From NCBI GenBank assembly GCA_001953115.1, contig LSSL01002537.1:1-12231 (forward strand): a stretch of 12,231 nt of DNA, in the 5' to 3' direction. Below are positions 1 to 9,870 of this stretch, piece by piece. The first letter of the stretch is position 1. Each line of letters opens with the position of its first letter. The stretch is from Smittium mucronatum (taxonomy: Eukaryota > Kickxellomycota > Harpellomycetes > Harpellales > Legeriomycetaceae). Made by a program: the position numbers and the translations under genes. The notes beneath the pieces were generated by a model. The model had not been told where the DNA came from. It was given only the letters and a program-made list of their open reading frames with translations, and did not search any database.

Positions 1-377
1 ATTTATAAATTTTAGTATTTTTTCCCATCCAACCAGGAAATTATATATAATTTTTTGTTTTTATATAAAATTATTAAAGCTTACTAATTCTCATAATATT
101 TTTTATTGTATTTTTTAAACGAATCAAATGGTAATTACATTAGTTTTAATATATATTTTATAGATTTTTTTTATTAAATTATCCATACCATTTAACTTTT
201 TACCTCAGATACTCGTTCCATACTTTTCATTTTGCACAAAAATCTCATTTTTTAAATCGAATTTCAGATTAAAAATCAATTCCATCTTTTAAAAATTAAA
301 ATAATCATATTATCTAAATATTATGTATTAAAAAAAATAGGTCCCATTTTTTAATGTATGATTTTTAAAAAAATAAA
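1..377. other. AT-rich non-coding DNA, nothing recognised
   Basis: All six frames are closed by frequent TAA, TAG and TGA codons. Only A and T homopolymer runs and short AT-rich words are visible. I see no gene, RNA gene or regulatory site that I could defend. Confidence 0.6.
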
Positions 378-489
378 TTTATGTTTAAAAGATAAGCTGT
401 TGATTATTTGATTATAATTCAAATAAAAAATAGTTTATGTTTAAAAGATAAGCTTTTGATTATTTAATTATAATATAAATAAAAAATAA
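378..489. repeat. Tandem duplication of a 56-bp unit
   Basis: Two head-to-tail copies of a 56-bp unit occupy 378-433 and 434-489. Each copy begins with tttatgtttaaaagataagc, and the copies differ at about five positions (about 91% identity). A few bases of a third copy (tttat) follow at 490 before similarity is lost. The unit is not a multiple of three and is full of stop codons, so it is not a repeated protein domain. It is most simply a local tandem duplication or a minimal minisatellite. The high identity against a diverged background suggests it is fairly recent. Confidence 0.9.
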
Positions 490-1375
490 TTTATATTGGT
501 TTTATTTGACCTTAATTTTCTTTTAAAAAATAAATATTATTGAAACTTTAAGACATTTCTTTCTCTTAATAATTTTGATAAGTATAAGGCGATGAATTAT
601 ATTTGATATTAATATCAATTAAAAATTCCATAATTTATTATGGATTAGTAAAATTAACGAATATAATCTAAAAATTATATAAATTTTCAAAAATTTTCTC
701 TTTTATTTTTTTTAATCATAATAAATATCTATTAAAATTGAGTAGACTTATTTATAAAAAAATTTATATTTTTTAATAAAAGTAAAAACCAATATTTTTA
801 TTTTTTTCTCTACTTAATTAATAAAATATCAGTATTTAACTTCGAAACAAATTATACATCTAAAATATAAATAAATTTATATTTTAATTCCACCTATTTC
901 TTAGTTGAAATTTTAATAATCATTTTAAAAATATTTCCCTGTCGATTTTGATTATTTTATTTTAAAATATATATTACAATTGAAGGGGAAATTAATAAAA
1001 GAATCAAAAATAGAATTAAAATTTTTATTCTAAACATCGATATTTTGTTAAATACGAAACTATTTTAAATTTTAAAAAAAGATAAAAATCCATATATATA
1101 ATAATACAATCATATAGACGAAATATAATTTTTAATAATATTTTTTTATTTATATTATTTTTGCGGATTTATTAGTAATATATATATAAATTCTATTTTT
1201 TGGTTCTTCTTAGTATGATTTTTTTCTATTTTTCGAAAATTCATGCCTAAAATAAAATAATTTAACGGTAAATAATATAAAATTCACGTGATATTTTACC
1301 AAAAAAATCATTTACCTGAATTATTCTCAACTAAAATATTCTTTTCCTAAAATTTAGAATTATTTTATAGTTTTC
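490..1375. other. AT-rich non-coding DNA with two small palindromes
   Basis: No frame stays open long enough to suggest coding. The only structure is a perfect 16-bp palindrome at 603-618 (ttgatattaatatcaa), followed by a 7-bp stem at 627-633 and 638-644 with a 4-nt loop. Both are within what chance gives at this base composition. I recognise nothing else. Confidence 0.55.
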
Positions 1376-1449
1376 GCTGAAATTGTATAGATATTTTATA
1401 TTCTTTGTATAAATTAAAATAATTTATACAAAGATAATAATTTCGTAGC
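1376..1449. repeat. Long hairpin-forming inverted repeat
   Basis: The core is a perfect 14-bp inverted repeat, 1402-1415 (tctttgtataaatt) against 1421-1434, with a 5-nt loop (aaaat). Further out, gaaatt at 1379-1384 can pair with aatttc at 1439-1444, and gct at 1376-1378 with agc at 1447-1449, across unpaired stretches. The whole can fold as one imperfect hairpin of about 74 nt. A perfect 14-bp stem with so short a loop is somewhat rarer than chance in DNA of this composition, by a rough estimate. A small-RNA precursor or a cruciform is possible, but nothing beyond the foldback shows a function. Confidence 0.6.
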
Positions 1450-1544
1450 AATTCTAGCTACCCTCAAACTTGAAAATTAATTTCCCATAATATTTTATAG
1501 TTAGTCAAAGTTAATATTTTAAATCTTATTTCTGATTTTTTTGG

Positions 1545-1602
1545 AAACCAAAAGGAGAAAATTCTTAGGAAAAATTGTATTCTATAAATTTTCTCCTGGT
1601 TT
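1545..1602. repeat. Imperfect hairpin with GGAG/CTCC stem
   Basis: The left arm, 1545-1563 (aaaccaaaaggagaaaatt), pairs with the right arm, 1587-1602 (aattttctcctggttt). A perfect 10-bp stem (ggagaaaatt with aattttctcc) is joined to a 6-bp stem (aaacca with tggttt) through a 3-nt bulge on the left arm. The loop is about 23 nt. The G/C pairs inside the stem make it less trivial than the many A/T-only foldbacks nearby. No function can be assigned. Confidence 0.5.
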
Positions 1603-1746
1603 TGAGAATTTTTCTAGATTTTATTCGAAAATATTAAGAAAATTTATTAAAATAATCAAAATTTGTATATTATCCTTCCAAATATTATTGGGTAATTTTT
1701 AAATAAAAGGTGTGTATCAGTTATTTTTTTTTATGGTTTTTTAATA

Positions 1747-1776
1747 AAAAAGCAAATGGAAAAATATTTGCTTTTT
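1747..1776. repeat. 11-bp perfect hairpin
   Basis: The segment aaaaagcaaat at 1747-1757 is the exact reverse complement of atttgcttttt at 1766-1776, with an 8-nt loop (ggaaaaat). A stem ending in a T-run recalls a bacterial intrinsic terminator. However, the stem is AT-rich and no gene lies upstream on either strand, so a terminator call is not justified. About one or two such foldbacks are expected by chance in this window. Confidence 0.4.
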
Positions 1777-1778
1777 AT

Positions 1779-4264
1779 CCATTTTATAGAAATTTTTTTT
1801 ATCTAAATTATTAATGTATAAAACGAATAAATAATCAAAAAATTACTAAATATCTATCACCCACTTGTAAATATTACATTAAAGTGATTCTAATCTTGAT
1901 AACTAACCGCAAATTTACCAATTAATATTATAAGACGTTAATATTTGATTATTCCGATTAAAGACTTGTAATCATAAAAAATATGTTATTAGAATATCAT
2001 TTTTGTATTTATTTAAGAATCCATAAATATTAATTTCATTTGATGGAAATTCGTTCGTAAAAGATTTTATCATCTCCATAATGTTCTAATCAACCTTTAA
2101 AAACTAGGATATTCCTTATATTAATTATTAATAGTTAAATATATGTTATTGTATGCCTGTAATTTTTTTGATTTTTAATGGTTAATTTTTAAGTTTAATT
2201 GCAAAAATTACCAAATTTAAAAAAAAAAAAACTAAAAACTTTTTCGAAATAAATATAAAGGCACCCTTAATTATTAAATTTATTTTCAATCTACCATCCA
2301 TAATAGTAAATACTATTCATTAATATTATAACAATTTTCATAATTTTTTTTAATATATTTGCTAGGAAATAAAAAATAAAATGAATATTCATGTTTTAAC
2401 GTTATATTTATTAAATTAGTCCAATTAATTTTAGGTTTTTTCAATTTTATTTCAAGTCAAATGCAAAGATAACGTAATTTAATCGATTTTATTTGTACAA
2501 AATTCATATTTTACATCTTTTTTTTGCTTTATATGTTAATAAAAGTTAATTTAAAAGGTTTTAAACCGAAATTTTAGAAAAATACTGTTAAATACCTTGG
2601 TAAAAAATTTAATGATATCAATCATGCTAAAAATTTCATAATTATGATAATAAAAATTTTATCGTAAAATTACAATTATATGATGATTTAAATTTTTTAT
2701 ATGCAAATCCTTAAAATTATAACATATTTTGTAATTAAATCTTGTAAAATAATTTTCATCGAATATTAGTTTTTAATTAAGGATAGATAGACTATTTTGG
2801 AAAAGTAGATTCTTTTAGTTATTTAAAGGTCATTAAAGCATATAAGCTTTTAATTTGTGGGGGGAAATATAAAATATAGCTCAAAAATACAAGAAATAAT
2901 GTATTAAAAGAAATAGTTTTTTTAAAAAATATAATTTTAAACTGAAATTTTCAAATTGAAATATATGGTCAAAATGTTATTATTTATTTTTTGTATAAAT
3001 ATCGATCTTATAAAGTTTATTAGATTAGTTAAAAGATAATTTTTGTTTTTGAAACTAATTTTAAAGGTAGAAGTAATCTTAAAATAATCTTATTATGCAA
3101 AAAATTTCTATAGAAACAAAGAGTGTTGAATCAAAAATTTCCCTTTTTCTGTTGTATTAATGTTTTTTTTTATATTTTAAATTGTTTTTGCGATATTTTA
3201 GATAAATTTCACTAAAAAAAAGACTGTTATGAAAGTAGTTATTTTTTTTTGAAATAAAAATTGATTAACGTCATTTTAAATTAAGGTGTTAGGATGGGGG
3301 GGGGTTCTCCATAAAAATTGTTAGTTTTTTTGTTCCTTTTCTCATTTGAACTTTTTATTTCCAAAATTTAATAATAAAATTATGACAACGGGTCCCTTTA
3401 TAGCGTGTTGAAAATAAAATATTTAAATAAGTTTTAGCCTATGAATTCCCATAATATTTATCAATTTATAAAAATTCCAACTCATTTTTTATATATTTTT
3501 TGTTTCACGACTCTTCTTTAAACATATACAGATGAAAAACGGAGAATAAACCAAAAATATTGGATTTAATTTATTAAACATTACTATAAAATGGAGATTT
3601 ATTTTTATAAAGTATAAATAAGCAAATCTGAAAATAAATAAATTAAAATTTTCAAAATTTTAAATTTAATAAACTTTCAAAATTAATAAAATATAGATAT
3701 TTATTAATAACTTTTTTTTTAATGGGATTAAATTGCAATTATCTTTGATTAATGTCACTGAATTTATAAGGATTACAATAGTTTCCAATTATTCTTGAGC
3801 TCATGATTAGAAATCTTCATATTTTGCGAATATTTGAATTATAGATTATTTTTCAGTATCTGGAATATCTCATTGTTTTTAAAAATTACATACCCAATTA
3901 AAATTCAAATGATTCTAATAATTTTCATTTTTTATTAAAATTCACAAAAATCTTTATTTATTAAAAAACAAAAACATTATAGCTTTAAAATGATTAAAGG
4001 ATGCACAATTTAAATAAAATGGTTAAAATATGGATAAAATGATTGTATCATTTCTTTGAAAAAAGATTCTCAATATGTATTCTGAGAGAAAAAACATACT
4101 TAAAATTCATTGAGTTAAGAATAAAGTGGTAATAAACGTTGTTTTATTTTATTAATATAATTTAAAATAATTATATTAAATTTAATTTTTCTAAAATCTT
4201 CAATATTAAAAAAAATAACCAAAAAGATCTTTGATAAGCTTTACATAAAAAATATTTAATTATA
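1779..4264. other. Long AT-rich non-coding stretch
   Basis: No open frame of useful length and no RNA gene can be recognised. Visible landmarks are a 13-base A run at 2219-2231, a run of six G at 2859-2864, a run of nine G at 3296-3304 and several T runs of 8-10 bases. The stretch looks like unconstrained intergenic or intronic DNA. Confidence 0.55.
3296..3304 (+). repeat. Run of nine G
   Basis: Nine consecutive G lie within gttaggat-G9-ttctcc, in DNA that is about 80% A+T. Such a G homopolymer is very unlikely by base composition alone. It may be a slippage product or a sequencing or assembly artefact. There are no adjacent G tracts that would make a four-tract G-quadruplex. Confidence 0.9.
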
Positions 4265-4666
4265 TCAATTTTGAAAAAAATGTAAGTTCTTTAATGAATA
4301 TAAAAATGAGGGGAGGCGGGTATGAGAAGCCAGGGAAGTTTTTTTTAAAATTAAACACAACAAATATTCTGAGACATTGAAGGATTTTTTCCAAGGGGAG
4401 GGTGTGTTGTAAAAAAAATTTTGATGATATATTTGACCGATAATCTTAAGAAAATGGAATAGTTGTATAAAATAAAAACTTAATATGAGAAGGAAGACTA
4501 AGCTATACCACCGTTTATTTAAAAGAAATTCCAAATGAGCATAGTAAGATAGCCGAATTTCAAATCGAATTTTTGTTAAGTGATTAGATTTCTTTTGGAT
4601 TAATAATACATCAAATTCATTTTTATTATCAACCTGTATTTCTAATTTTGGTTTTGATAAAATCAT
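4265..4666 (-). other. 133-codon open frame, probably not a gene
   Basis: This is the only long open frame in the window. On the minus strand it runs from ATG at 4666 to a TGA stop at 4265, and an in-frame TGA lies two codons upstream of the ATG. The predicted product is 133 aa: a charged, Lys-rich first half (about residues 1-52), a hydrophobic aromatic segment at about residues 53-80 that could span a membrane, and a Ser/Leu/Phe-rich tail. I recognise no family, signature motif or low-complexity repeat of a known protein. It lies opposite a G-rich plus-strand stretch (4301-4410), which makes the minus strand C-rich and locally lowers stop-codon frequency. That partly explains its length, although by a rough estimate 133 codons is still longer than expected by chance. 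Without similarity, a promoter or neighbouring genes I treat it as a chance frame. A lineage-specific small membrane protein or one exon is the alternative. Confidence 0.15.
4301..4410 (+). other. G-rich island
   Basis: This 110-bp segment has 32 G and 10 C, about 38% GC in a window near 19%, with a strong G bias on the plus strand. It contains several G tracts (4310-4313, 4318-4320, 4333-4335, 4395-4398, 4400-4402). Only three tracts are close together, so a canonical four-tract G-quadruplex is not present. It may be a small insertion of different origin or simply a compositional fluctuation. Confidence 0.6.
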
Positions 4667-7600
4667 TATTCACAAGAAAAGACTCATTTATAGAATTCTG
4701 AAAATATAAAAATAAAGTATGAGCTGGAATTTAAAAAATCGAAAGATAATTTAACTATTGTTTTATATCCTAATTTAATCATAGAATTTTATTCTAAAAC
4801 TTTTGAATTTATGTAGCCAAAAAATCTTGATAAAATTAAAGAGTATTTGTATAAAAAATATTCCATTTATTTAGAGATCCTAAAAAAATACTTATATTAA
4901 CAGAAGCTTTTTTTTTAAAAAAAAAATAGTATTCCAATTTTCAGTTCTTACATAAAGTTTTTATTATTAATTATAAAAATTTTACAAGGGGTTAAGGAAT
5001 ATTTAGAAATAAAACTGATTAAAAAAATTCAGTTTCAAAAAATATAAATTTTGCCAGTAAATGATTATAATTGTATAAATAAAAATATAGGATGTTGTAT
5101 AGGTAAGAGAAGAAGTTCATAATTATGTCAAATATAATAGTTATCTTTGATAAGCTTTATTTGATTGCTGGGCTCGTTATACTAAAAAATTATTTTAGTT
5201 AATATTTTAAAAAATTTAATTAATATTTCAAAGTATAAATTATATTATATGATTCTTCAACTATCTATAATTAAGAATAAAGAATTAAATTTTTTTTAGA
5301 TTTTTTTCCCTCCAAAAAATATATAAAATCTTATAAAGCTTTTGAACCATATAATTAATTAGATATTTAGAAAACGTTATCTTGAAAATGCCTTTGAAAT
5401 TTTTCTTATTTCTTCCTAAAAAAAATAAATTAAGTTCATCAACTCAGAAAATTCTACTCATAAAAAATTAATACATCTAATTCACGATACTCAAAAGCCG
5501 TTTGAAAGTTAATTTGTTTAAAGATTTATGAAAAATTATTATATATATATATGAATCACGAATTATGCTTTTTTAACTCATAAAACTGTGAAGACTTAAT
5601 TTTTCAGTAATTACATTACAAAATTTTGGGTTTTGATACATATTTTCATGATACATAGATGATTTTTTGGAGAATTATATGGTTCTAGAGAGCTTTATGT
5701 GACAGGGATATACCAAGGATAATATAAGAGTATGTAAGTATTCAGTTTATTTAAACTATATAGAGAATTATATTCATGATTATAATAATAAAGAATTAGA
5801 AATATCAAAGCATTGGAAATATTCAATTACCAAAATCGAGAGGTTTTATTTTTATTTTTATCTTATTTGGATTTAAGAAGGTTTATTAAATGAAACGCAA
5901 GGGCAATATAAGCACTTTTTTAATTTTGAAATTGCATTATTAATGAAAAAGTGGAAAATACTCCGGAAAAATAATTAAGCTCAAATATATATATATAATT
6001 ATGATATTAAAAACTGTTGGTAAAATTTTACAAATTTTTTTATAGTATGTTCAAATGTAAATCACATAATCGAAAAATATTATTAAAGCTAAATATACTT
6101 TATCCGGTAATATTTTATAATTAATGAAACAGAAAAAAATACTCAAGTTAATTTTTTAGATTTTTTATTTTAATTTATAGATAAAGTATAATGAGTTAAA
6201 GTTTTTTATTTTATTTTCAGTTATATTAGAAAAAAATTACAATTTTTCTTAATTAAAATAATTTCTTATTGGGCTTATTAAAATTGCATGATTTTAAGTG
6301 CTAGTATGGTGTCAATGTGCATTCGTATATTAGATAAGGGAGAGATTCAAAGTTTAAATTTTTCTTGTTAATAGAAGAGGTTTTTAAAATATCTTTTTGA
6401 TAATTCAATTTCTATTCATTTTAGATTCAGATTACATACGCCCGTTTGTGTGAAATAATAAAATTATAACCCGTTTTCCCTAAAAAAGAAGAAATAAAAA
6501 TAATTGAATATTATTCTTCCAAAAGTTATTTTAAGAGAAATTTTTCTTTTTTCTAAAAATTTATCAATATATATGGATGCAATTTATATCATTTAAAATT
6601 CTAAAATATGGAATAAAAGGATAAAAATGCTTATTGTTGACTATTTATATTTCACATGATATATCTTTTTAGGAAAAAACTTCAGATAAATCAAGGGGGA
6701 ATTTTTATTGATCAATATAGATTTAAATTTTATTTTTTAATACAAACTGCTCTGTAAGCAATATTTAGGAAATAACCTGAATTGATCTAATTTTTCTACT
6801 AAAAATCATTGATCTAAGCACCAGACTTACAATTATATCAATAATAAAGATAGATAATTATTTTCTTATTTTTTTTGGATGGAGTTAGGTTTCATCGGTC
6901 ATCTTTTTGTTGTATAATTCGTCTCAAGAGATTGAGATAAAATTAAATTTAAAAAAAAAATTTCAGGAAGGAAATTTCCGGGAATATTTAAAATCTTAGT
7001 GATCCAGAATTTTAAATAAAATTCATATAAAAATCAAAATTAATTCCCAGTACCTAATCTGTTTTTTTCCCAAAGATTTATTGAGGATAAAATATAAGAT
7101 ATATTGATTTTATTTCCATCTAGGAGGCATCATGGAATCGATATTTTTTTTTATAACAATAATTTAATATGTGTGGATTCTTTTATTTTGCATTAATTTC
7201 GAACTGTCATATTTAATTTAATTTATTTCCTACCATGTTGAAGCTTCTTCCATATTATAGTTTAATTACTTAGACTTGTGTTTTTTGGCTTCAATTTTTT
7301 TTTAAATAACCTAATTTAAAATTTATTCTATATTTAAATCAAAAAAAAGCTAGAATCAAAAGTAATTTTTTTATTTTGAAATAGATAAGGTATATTTCGA
7401 TGAAATATCCCGATATTTTTTGTATTTATGTGTGTAATTAGGGTATCCAGATCATTTGAAAGAACTATTATCGAAATTAATTTGAAATTTAAATGATAAT
7501 AAGCTCTTTTATTGAGCTTTTAAATACCGAAAATAAAAAAAATAACATTTTAAATTTTTTAAACTAAAAATTAACGTATTCAAAAATATCAATTATTAAC

Positions 7601-8406
7601 ATAAAATCCATCCTCTTCTTTCTCATTTTATCATTCCTATAATTAAAATTATAGTGATAGATAAATATTCAAATATAAAAGAGTAAAATTAGATTCATGT
7701 ATTTTTTTCATTTATGAATAAATCAGGATATTATCGCCAATCAATTATGAGAAATTCCTATGTATAGTATATATTTGATTGAATACTTATATGATCTTTA
7801 CAATATATATATAATTGATTAAATATTTATTTATAAAATCATCTATATAATAATTATATACAAATATAATATTAATAAGCAAAATTTCTTACTTTAGAAA
7901 CTTAAAATTCTTTTTTTAGAACAAATTTCAAATTTCAAAATTTACAATAGTTTATCTAGTATTATTGATTCTAAATTTCCAAATTTAAAATACAGTAAAA
8001 ATCTGATAAGATAATAAAAATATCCTTATATCTTTTAAAAATAATACAATGACTATTAGAATACTGTTTTTCCTACACCCATAAAATATTATGTTTCACA
8101 GAGGGAAATTTTTCCAAGAAATTTACTAAATAATAATAATTTTATAATGAATAATAATTAGAATAAAAAATTCACTTTCCATTGTTTGATATAGATTTTT
8201 CAAGCTGAAAATAAAAATATTACACTTAAATACCAATTATTTGTTCAATTTTATAATCAAAAAAAAGAAAATAATTAGTCTAAAGCATTTCATTTTACGA
8301 GTTCAGAAATTTTTAAAGGGAAATAGTTAAAATGAACTAGAAAATTTAAGTATTCAATTTAACTTTATTTTTCACCCCCTCCATCCAAAAAAATCTTACC
8401 GTGCAC
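4667..8406. other. Long AT-rich non-coding stretch with simple repeats
   Basis: No frame is open for more than a few tens of codons and no RNA gene is recognisable. Simple features are a T9A10 palindromic block at 4908-4926 and short alternating AT runs near 5540-5552, 5985-5997 and 7803-7812. There is also a small stem, aagctc with gagctt, at 7501-7519. The plus strand looks G-biased to about 7.1 kb and C-biased around 7.9-8.4 kb. I see no defensible gene or control site. Confidence 0.55.
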
Positions 8407-8700
8407 TAGGCTACCCGTGAAATTGAATCATTTAAAGGTGCTAAAGACTCAAATTGGATATAATTTCAAATATAATAAAATAGTTCAAATTATTTCAAAT
8501 CCTTTGAAAAGCGTTACAATATTTGTTTATAATGTTAAAAATCCACTAGAATTTTTACAAAATATTTATTTTGTACTAAATGCGTTTTATTGAATATTTT
8601 AGATTCATTTGAAAATAAAAATCATTTCTAAATAAGCTTAAATTTTTCAACTAAACGCATTTTATTCAAAATGAATACTTTTTTTCAAATTATTAAATTT
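8407..8700 (+). repeat. Left terminal inverted repeat arm
   Basis: This arm pairs with 9424-9712 in reverse complement. Outer end to interior, the matching blocks are the gtgaaattga terminus, the segment through tttgaaaagcgttaca (ending at 8518), aatccactaga at about 8540-8550, ttattttgtacta ending at 8578, and gcgttttattgaatatttta from 8582. Identity drops beyond about 8660 and cannot be followed past about 8700. It holds two related copies of actaaaYgcRttttatt at 8575-8594 and 8650-8669. Confidence 0.85.
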
Positions 8701-9423
8701 AATAAATTTAATATAGACTTATATTGATTTTTAATTTTCAAATAAAATTGAGTCAAAAGTTCTAAATTGGAATTTAAAATTGGAATTTTTTTGTTTTCGT
8801 TGATAAAAAAAAAATTATAAGATCAATTGATTTCGATATTTTAATTTAGAGCCTAGAAGATTAATTATCTAAAAATTTTTAAATAAAACTGGAACCAAAA
8901 CAAAAAATTTGATTTTGAAACGTTTCAAAACATATTTTTTTATCTAAAATAATTAAGAGGTACCAATTTATTTATAAAGGGTTTGAAAAAAGTATCTAAA
9001 GTTTTATAGGAAAATATACTTGATTATGACTTTTTTTAAAAGATGATCTGTATCTTTTATTCAGCAATTCATGTGGCATTTTATTTAACTAAGAACGATT
9101 TAAAGACCAAAATAGAATATCATAAATTTGTATTTATGTTATCAGATAGTTAATATTTTTAGTATCAAATTAATGAAAAGAAAATTTGAAAGATCAACAC
9201 AGATGACATGATTATGTTGATGATTTTCTAATAAATCTTCATTTTATTTCTTGTTGCACACAGAAATTGCTTTTAAAAACTATATGAATTTAAATATCTA
9301 AATAAAACCTTCGAAATTTTGTCCTGATAAAAGATGGAATCAATTTAAGGTATATCATATTTTTTTTAATTGATGTTAGTTTTGATAAATTTTATGAACA
9401 TAATTTTAAATTCATTGTAAAGT
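8701..9423. other. Interior of the inverted-repeat element, no intact gene
   Basis: Every frame is broken by stops. The best short frame seen by eye, 9043-9153 on the plus strand, has 36 codons and is unremarkable at this composition. I find no helix-turn-helix or DDE/D catalytic spacing of a transposase on either strand. The spacer may be decayed transposase sequence or unrelated filler captured between the arms. Confidence 0.5.
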
Positions 9424-9712
9424 TATTAAATTTGAAAAAAAAGCATTAATTTCGAATAAAATGTGTTTAGCTGTAAAATTAACGCTTATTTGTTTATGAA
9501 TTATTTTCAAATGGATCTAAAATATTCAATAAAACGCGTTTAGTACAAAATAAATCTATTATAAAATTTCTAGTGGATTTTCGACATTATAACCAAATAT
9601 TGTAACGCTTTTCAAAGAATTTGAAATAATTGCAACTATTTCGTTTTATTTGAAATGATATCCAATTTTGATTCTTTAACATCACAAAGGCTTCAATTTC
9701 ACTGGCAGCCTA
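9424..9712 (-). repeat. Right terminal inverted repeat arm
   Basis: This is the reverse-complement partner of 8407-8700. It contains tgtaacgcttttcaaag at 9601-9617, ctagtggattt at 9570-9580 and aatattcaataaaacgcg at 9521-9538, each with its counterpart in the left arm. It ends with cagcc followed by TA at 9711-9712. Its two subterminal motif copies lie at about 9451-9472 and 9525-9544. Confidence 0.85.
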
Positions 9713-9870
9713 CTCTTCCCATTTTCATGCGCTAAATCAAACACGATTACACTCCGTTTTCTTTTGAAATTTTATAATTTCTATTCATCTTTTTCAATTA
9801 GTCCCTCCTATTAATTTTACCCCTATCTATTCCATGATCCCTAATCCCTGACTTTCTTTCTCTTATCATT
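9711..9870 (+). other. Strongly C-over-G-biased, pyrimidine-rich block
   Basis: By hand count this 160-bp segment has 43 C and 8 G, about 32% GC against about 19% around it. It is rich in CCCT, CTCC and TTTC words, so the minus strand is purine-rich with GGGA and AGGG words. It begins exactly where the inverted-repeat arm ends. It could be an older sequence class into which the element inserted, or a long polypyrimidine tract of an intron. I see no matching acceptor and coding exon downstream. Confidence 0.6.

Larger units (their letters stand above)
8407..9712. mobile_element. Degenerate long-TIR DNA transposon, non-autonomous
   Basis: Two inverted arms, about 8407-8700 and about 9424-9712, enclose a spacer of about 720 bp. 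Over the 160 bp at 8459-8618 against the reverse complement of its partner I count about 16 mismatches (about 90% identity). The longest exact match is about 23 bp. Similarity is weaker near the outer ends, with small indels, and fades inside about 8700. The arms begin taggctacccgtgaaattga on the left and, reverse complemented, taggctgccagtgaaattga on the right, and homology stops just outside this TA. Taking TA as the target duplication, the element spans 8409-9710 (1302 bp) with ends GGCT...AGCC. TA targets and about 1.3 kb fit the Tc1/mariner superfamily, but the interior encodes no recognisable transposase. I therefore call it a non-autonomous or decayed element. Other long-TIR or foldback families remain possible. 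Confidence 0.75.

Noticed and set aside
1747..1776. Stem followed by T run read as an intrinsic terminator
   Set aside because: The stem is AT-rich and there is no gene on either strand for it to terminate.
4310..4402. G-quadruplex from the G tracts
   Set aside because: Only three tracts are close, and the next lies about 59 nt away, so the canonical four-tract pattern is not met.
4908..4926. T9A10 palindrome as a functional site
   Set aside because: Homopolymer junctions of this kind occur throughout the window.
4227..5159. Exact 17-mer atctttgataagcttta at 4227-4243 and 5143-5159
   Set aside because: About one exact match of this length between some pair of sites is expected by chance in 12 kb at this composition, and the flanks do not match.
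5540..5552. Short alternating AT run as a microsatellite, and similar runs at 5985-5997 and 7803-7812
   Set aside because: Only five or six dinucleotide units each, ordinary in 80% AT DNA.
6869..6960. Slightly GC-richer patch with a short ATG frame (MELGF...)
   Set aside because: The frame stops after 12 codons from the ATG and shows no recognisable motif.
9043..9153. 36-codon plus-strand frame inside the inverted-repeat element, considered as a transposase remnant
   Set aside because: No DDE/D or helix-turn-helix feature is visible, and frames of this length are common by chance at this stop frequency.
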